Assembly (NCBI GenBank): GCA_963812795.1
Contig: CAWEWG010000005.1
Span: forward strand, 1-64,000
DNA from: Hyphomicrobium_A sp963812795
Lineage (GTDB): Bacteria > Pseudomonadota > Alphaproteobacteria > Rhizobiales > Hyphomicrobiaceae
DNA: 64,000 bases
Direction: 5' to 3'
Positions 60,259 through 64,000 of this stretch are shown here, one piece after another (within the stretch, counting starts at the first letter, position 1; each line of letters starts with the position of its first letter). Under the pieces are notes generated by a model. That model searched no databases. It saw only the letters and a program-made list of their open reading frames with translations, and was not told the DNA's origin. The position numbers and the translations under genes are program-made.

Positions 60259-61299
60259 ATGACGGCAGGTGCTAGCACGCCCGCGGCGGACAGCGAAACG
60301 ATCGTCCACGGCGGCGACATCGACGCCGTGCGCCGCAGGTTTCCGCAGGCGCCGGAGCCGTGGATCGATCTATCGACCGGCATCAATCCGTACGCCTATC
60401 CCTTCGAACAGCCGCCCGCCGAGACTTGGCAGCGGTTGCCACAGGCGTCGGCCGATGCAGCCGCTCGGCAGGCAGCCGCCCATCGTTACGGCGCCGCCGA
60501 CCCTGAAACCATCGTGGCTGCGCCGGGCAGCCAGGCCCTGATCCAGATCGTTCCCCGCCTGATCGACGAGGTCGACGTTGCAGTGATCGGGCCGACCTAT
60601 GCAGAGCATGCCGCTGCGTGGGCGCGGTGTGGCCATCGTGTGCGAACGGTCCGCTCGCTTGCCGATATCGGCGATGAGCGTGCCGTCGTCGTCGTCAATC
60701 CCGACAACCCCACCGGGCGGATCGTTGCGGCAGACGATCTTCACCGTCTCGCGGGTAGCCTCGCGCAGCGCCGCGGCTTGCTGGTCGTCGATGAGGCGTT
60801 CGCCGACTTTTCGCCTCCGGGCGTCAGCATCGTGCCGCGATTGCCGCCGGCTACGGTCGTGCTGCGCTCGTTCGGCAAGGCTTACGGTTTGGCCGGCGTG
60901 CGCTTGGGCTTCGCGGTGGCGCATGCAGAGCTCGCGAAGCGTTTGCGCCTCGAACTCGGGCCTTGGGCCGTGTCGGGACCGGCGCTCGTCATCGGCGCGT
61001 CAGCGCTCCGCGATGTGCAATGGATCGCAGACACTCGCGCGCGGCTGACGCAAGATTGCCGGCGGATCGATGCGCTTCTCGCGGCGCACGGTTTCGCCGC
61101 GGTAGGCGGCACGGAGCTGTTCCGGCTCGTCTCGCACGCACGCGTCGGCGAGATCGCTGATGCGCTGGCGGCCGACGGCATCAACGTGCGTCGCTTCCCC
61201 GACCGCCTTGAATGGTTGCGCTTCGGATTGCCCGGTTCGCCCGCGGCGTGGCAGCGTCTCGCTGCTTCGCTGCAGCGGGCAACGGCTTCGCGCGATTGA
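60259..61299 (+). CDS. cobC: Threonine-phosphate decarboxylase-type aminotransferase CobC
   Basis: CobC-type PLP enzymes provide aminopropanol phosphate. The 346-residue product begins with HGGDIDAVRRRFPQAPEPWI and DLSTGINPYAY, then VVNPDNPTGRIVAADDL, LVVDEAFADFSPPGVSIV, and the PLP lysine in VLRSFGKAYGLAGVRLGF. An Arg in NVRRFPDRLEWLRFGLPG binds the substrate acid group. The ATG at 60259 is used; an earlier in-frame ATG at 60229 would overlap cbiB. It is the last gene of the plus-strand cob group. Confidence 0.93.
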   Translation: MTAGASTPAADSETIVHGGDIDAVRRRFPQAPEPWIDLSTGINPYAYPFEQPPAETWQRLPQASADAAARQAAAHRYGAADPETIVAAPGSQALIQIVPRLIDEVDVAVIGPTYAEHAAAWARCGHRVRTVRSLADIGDERAVVVVNPDNPTGRIVAADDLHRLAGSLAQRRGLLVVDEAFADFSPPGVSIVPRLPPATVVLRSFGKAYGLAGVRLGFAVAHAELAKRLRLELGPWAVSGPALVIGASALRDVQWIADTRARLTQDCRRIDALLAAHGFAAVGGTELFRLVSHARVGEIADALAADGINVRRFPDRLEWLRFGLPGSPAAWQRLAASLQRATASRD

Positions 61300-61387
61300 T
61301 GTGTTGCGTGCGTGGCGCGCCAACTGCGCGCAGGTGGCAACCAATTTCGCCATTGACAGATGTGGTCGTCATCAGCGCAAATGGCGT

Positions 61388-61577
61388 GTGACGGTCAGTC
61401 TGTACGTCTTCGGACGTGCAGATAGGGAACGCGGTCAGACCCTTTTGTCGAAGCCGCGGCTGCGCCCGCAACTGTAGACGGCAAGTCGCTTCCGGATATG
61501 CCACTGGCGCTTCGCACCGAAGTGCCGGGAAGGTCGGAAGGGACGTTCGAGCCGTAAGCCAGGAGACCTGCCGTCGC
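61388..61577 (+). promoter_or_regulatory. Cobalamin riboswitch upstream of the second TonB receptor
   Basis: It shows GTGACGG (61388-61394) facing CCGTCGC (61571-61577), ATAGGGAACGCGGTCAG, GCGCCCGCAACTGTAGACGG, ATGCCACTGGCG, GCCGGGAAGGTCGG and the B12 box GTAAGCCAGGAGACCTGCC. The leader that follows is very similar to that after the first receptor riboswitch. The rest of 61300-61822 contains no larger gene. Confidence 0.95.
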
Positions 61578-61665
61578 GAAGTCGCCCATCCAACGTGCGG
61601 GCCGCGCGCTGGAACGGAAAACCGTAGCGGCGACTGATGTGCAACCGAAGGGGAGCTACGTCAGC

Positions 61666-61698
61666 ATGCAGTTCTACGGTGTCATTCCCAGACACTAA
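61666..61698 (+). CDS. Ten-codon leader ORF, second copy
   Basis: ATG to TAA encodes MQFYGVIPRH, of the same length as the ORF at 39307-39339 and lying the same distance (about 125 bases) before the receptor start. The upstream GAAGGGGAGCTACGTCAG is shared. Differences within the ORF keep the frame and the stop. Confidence 0.5.
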   Translation: MQFYGVIPRH

Positions 61699-61822
61699 AT
61701 ATTCGGGGCGATTTACGGGCTAGCTCGGCGATCGCATCGCCGTGCGCCCGCGTGGCGTGGCCCTGAAACATCGTGGATGTGCGTTTGTGCGGGCTCTCCC
61801 AGTCGCGTAACGGGGGAAGAGT

Positions 61823-64000
61823 ATGTTGCGTTTGTCATCGCGTTTGCCGTTCCAACGGAAGGGTCTGTCCACTCCGGCGCAGTGCGCCTTGTCGCCATCG
61901 CGGTGCACGCGCTGGGCGCGTTCGCCGGTACAGCATCGGCGCAGGACGCGGCGCCACCAGCGCCGGCCCCCGCGCCGGCTATTGCTCTGCCGCAAGTCGA
62001 CGTGACGACAGCGGCGCCGAAGAAGAAAACCGCGAAGGCAAAAGCCGCTGCCAAAAAAGCACCGGCGGTGGCCGCACCGGCCACACCCGTGCAGAGCGCT
62101 GGCGCCGCCGGGTGGTGCTGCGGGTGAAGGTGGGACGAAGCCGGGCCTCAATCTCGACGTGCCGGCGACGACCGGAAGCCGTCTGAACATGACGCCGCTG
62201 GAGACGCCGGCAAGCGTCGAGATCATCCCCGGTGTGACCATCCAGGAGCGCAGGCAAACCAGCGTCAGCCAGGCCGTTACGCAGAACGCCACAGGCTTCA
62301 CGTCATCGGCTTCGCCGGGCAACGGTGATACCGGCCTGGCGACGCGTGGCTTCAATGGCCACGGCTCGGTGATGCAGCTCTACGACGGTACACGGCTCTA
62401 CGTCGGTGCCGGCACGGTGACCTTCCCCTTCGACACCTGGTCGGCGGAGCGCATCGAGGTGCTGCGCGGTCCGGCGTCCGTTCTGTACGGCGAAGGCGCC
62501 ATCGGCGGCGTCATCAATGTCGTGCCCAAAAAGCCAACGGAATACTTCACGAATGAAGCGCTCGTCGCTATCGGCACCGATGCGACACGGCGGTTCGGCG
62601 TCGGATCAGGTGGTCCCATCAGCGATCAGCTCGCATACCGCATCGACGCCAGCGGCGTTCAGTCCGACGGCTGGATCGATAACGAACACGGCGAGTTCAG
62701 CTCGCTGGCTCTGTCGGGCGCCGTCTCCTACAAGCCGATCAAAGACCTCAAGCTGACCGTCTCGCACGATCAGGCTTATCGCGCCCCGGTGAGCTACTGG
62801 GGCACACCGCTGATCAATGGCGTCATCCCGGACAGCATTCGCTTCAAGAGCTTCAACGTCCAGGACAACCATACGAACTTCGTCGACAGCTGGACCCAAC
62901 TCAAAACGGAGTGGACCCCGACGAAGTGGTTCTCGCTGAATAACATCGCCTATCGCCTGGCGACGGACCGCCACTGGCACAATGTCGAGACCTACGATTT
63001 TCAGGAATCTGGTCTCAACGCCGGCAAGGTGCGGCGCACCAGCTATACCGAGGTCGACCACGACCAGGAGCAATACGGCAACCGGATGGACGCGACGCTA
63101 CGCGCCAACTTGGGTGGCGGCGTCAAGAACGAGCTGGTCGTCGGCTTCGACGTGAACCGCATCACATTCCTGAGCACGAGCAATTCGGGAGCGACGCCGG
63201 TCCCTGAGTTCGTACGTCGATCCCTTACAACCCGGCAGCCCGGCTGGTTCATCATACAACCCGCCGGGCATGGGGCCGCGCACGTCGACTGTCACCCGAC
63301 AGTATTCGCTGTTCGCCGAGGATCGATTGGAGTTGTCCAAGGAGCTGGCCCTCGTCGCCGGAATCCGTCTGGACAAGCCAGCGCTGGATCGCTGGGATCT
63401 GCTCACCGGCGGCTATGTGCGCAAGGAGTTCTCGCATACGCCGTGGCGAGTGGGAGCCGTCTTCACGCCCATCAAGGACCTCGCCTTCTATGGCCAGTAC
63501 TCGACCGGCGTCGATCCGATCGGCGGCGCGGTCATCACGCTCAGCGCCGCCAATGCCAACTTCGAACTCGCCACGGGGCGGCAGTACGAGATCGGCGTCA
63601 AGCAAGCGTTCTGGAACGGGCTCGGCGAGTGGACGCTGGCCGCCTACGACATCGAGAAGCAGAACCTGCTTTCGCCCGATCCGAACGACCGGAACTGATC
63701 GTGCGTCAGATCGGCGCGCAGTCGTCACGCGGCATCGAGGCTTCGGTGGCACTGCAGGTTACGGAAACGCTGCGCTACGAAGGCAACGTTGCGGTCCTCG
63801 AAGCGCAGTACGACCAGTTCGCAACGACGACGGTCCGGGTCAATGCGCGTCTTCGTCGACTATTCGGGCAACCGGCCGACGAACGTTCCGCAGCAGGTGA
63901 TCAACAACTGGCTGAGCTGGGCATTCATGCCGCAATGGGAAGGTCACCTCGGCGTGCAGTGGGTCGGCACGATGTACAACGACGACGCCAATACCGTGAA
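61823..64000 (+). CDS. Second TonB-dependent receptor, paralogue of the first, frameshifted and cut by the window end
   Basis: The ATG at 61823 (GGGGGAAGAG upstream) opens a signal peptide that must change frame near 61880 to reach AVHALGAFAGTASAQD and the linker PKKKTAKAKAAAKKAP. Another shift near 62112 leads into a long stretch matching the first receptor: ETPASVEIIPGVTIQERRQT, VMQLYDGTRLYVGAGTVTFP, LRGPASVLYGEGAIGGVINV. Further breaks occur near 63205, 63690 and 63840, and the C-terminus lies outside the window. Correcting single bases restores homology each time, so sequence errors are the simplest reading, though a decaying duplicate cannot be excluded. The likely role is corrinoid uptake, from the riboswitch. 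Confidence 0.82.

Noticed and set aside
1..64000. tRNA, rRNA, CRISPR arrays and insertion sequences
   Set aside because: No tRNA-like or rRNA-like sequence, spaced direct repeats or transposase motifs were recognised by eye; a dedicated scan could still find a degenerate one.

Overview
The window looks like a GC-rich alphaproteobacterial chromosome, most likely order Hyphomicrobiales. The evidence is gene content and order: ccmI-ccmE-ccmF-ccmH, then degP, an OmpR-type regulator, a sensor kinase and glnE; a complete-looking aerobic cobalamin cluster with CobG and CobN; remains of a gene transfer agent (GTA) tail gene; and several exact GGAAC-N16/17-CGTT general-stress promoters, which are characteristic of alphaproteobacteria. 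No rRNA, tRNA, CRISPR array or intact mobile element was seen.

Layout. 0-2.3 kb: a GIY-YIG gene cut by the window edge, then peptidoglycan-lysis genes (Cys/His amidase-like, GH108 lysozyme, holin-like) wrapped around an antisense fragment of a GTA tail gene. 2.3-6.1 kb: a PepSY-like secreted protein, a DUF1428 protein, a two-component system and a glycine-zipper lipoprotein. 6.1-18.8 kb: cytochrome c maturation genes, a secreted trypsin-like protease on the other strand, DegP, a second two-component system and GlnE. 18.9-20.6 kb: an ECF sigma factor, its membrane anti-sigma factor and a CnrX/CpxP-like periplasmic sensor. 20.6-24.6 kb: a kinase with a degenerate ATPase domain, and PepN. 24.6-38.9 kb: a stress-related stretch with five exact EcfG-type promoters. 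They drive a FAT-GUY-like single-domain receiver, a membrane GTPase, DUF883 proteins, and a plus-strand run of small basic proteins, an alcohol dehydrogenase, a stand-alone LigD phosphoesterase and a 3-methyladenine glycosylase. Pirin, an SDR, an ArsC-like protein and a UvrD-type helicase also lie here.

38.9-64 kb is a cobalamin island. A riboswitch-controlled TonB receptor stands at each end. Between them is a minus-strand run, cbtB-cbtA-DUF1636-cobW-cobN-cobG-cobH-cobI-cobJ-cobL-cobE-cobM-cobA-cobB, apparently under one riboswitch, with cobK lying antisense between cobJ and cobL. A plus-strand group (cobU/cobP, cobO, cobQ, cobC) and convergent cbiB/cobD complete it. Together these encode corrin-ring synthesis, cobalt import and insertion, adenosylation, amidation and side-chain attachment. 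cobF, cobST, cobV, bluB and the lower-ligand phosphoribosyltransferase are not in the window.

Quality note. Many conserved genes (ccmE, ccmF, glnE, the anti-sigma and sensor genes, arsC, uvrD, cobN, cobU, the second receptor) are broken by single-base indels, often in short G/C runs. I read most of these as sequence errors rather than real pseudogenes. For such genes the coordinates span the whole reconstructed gene.
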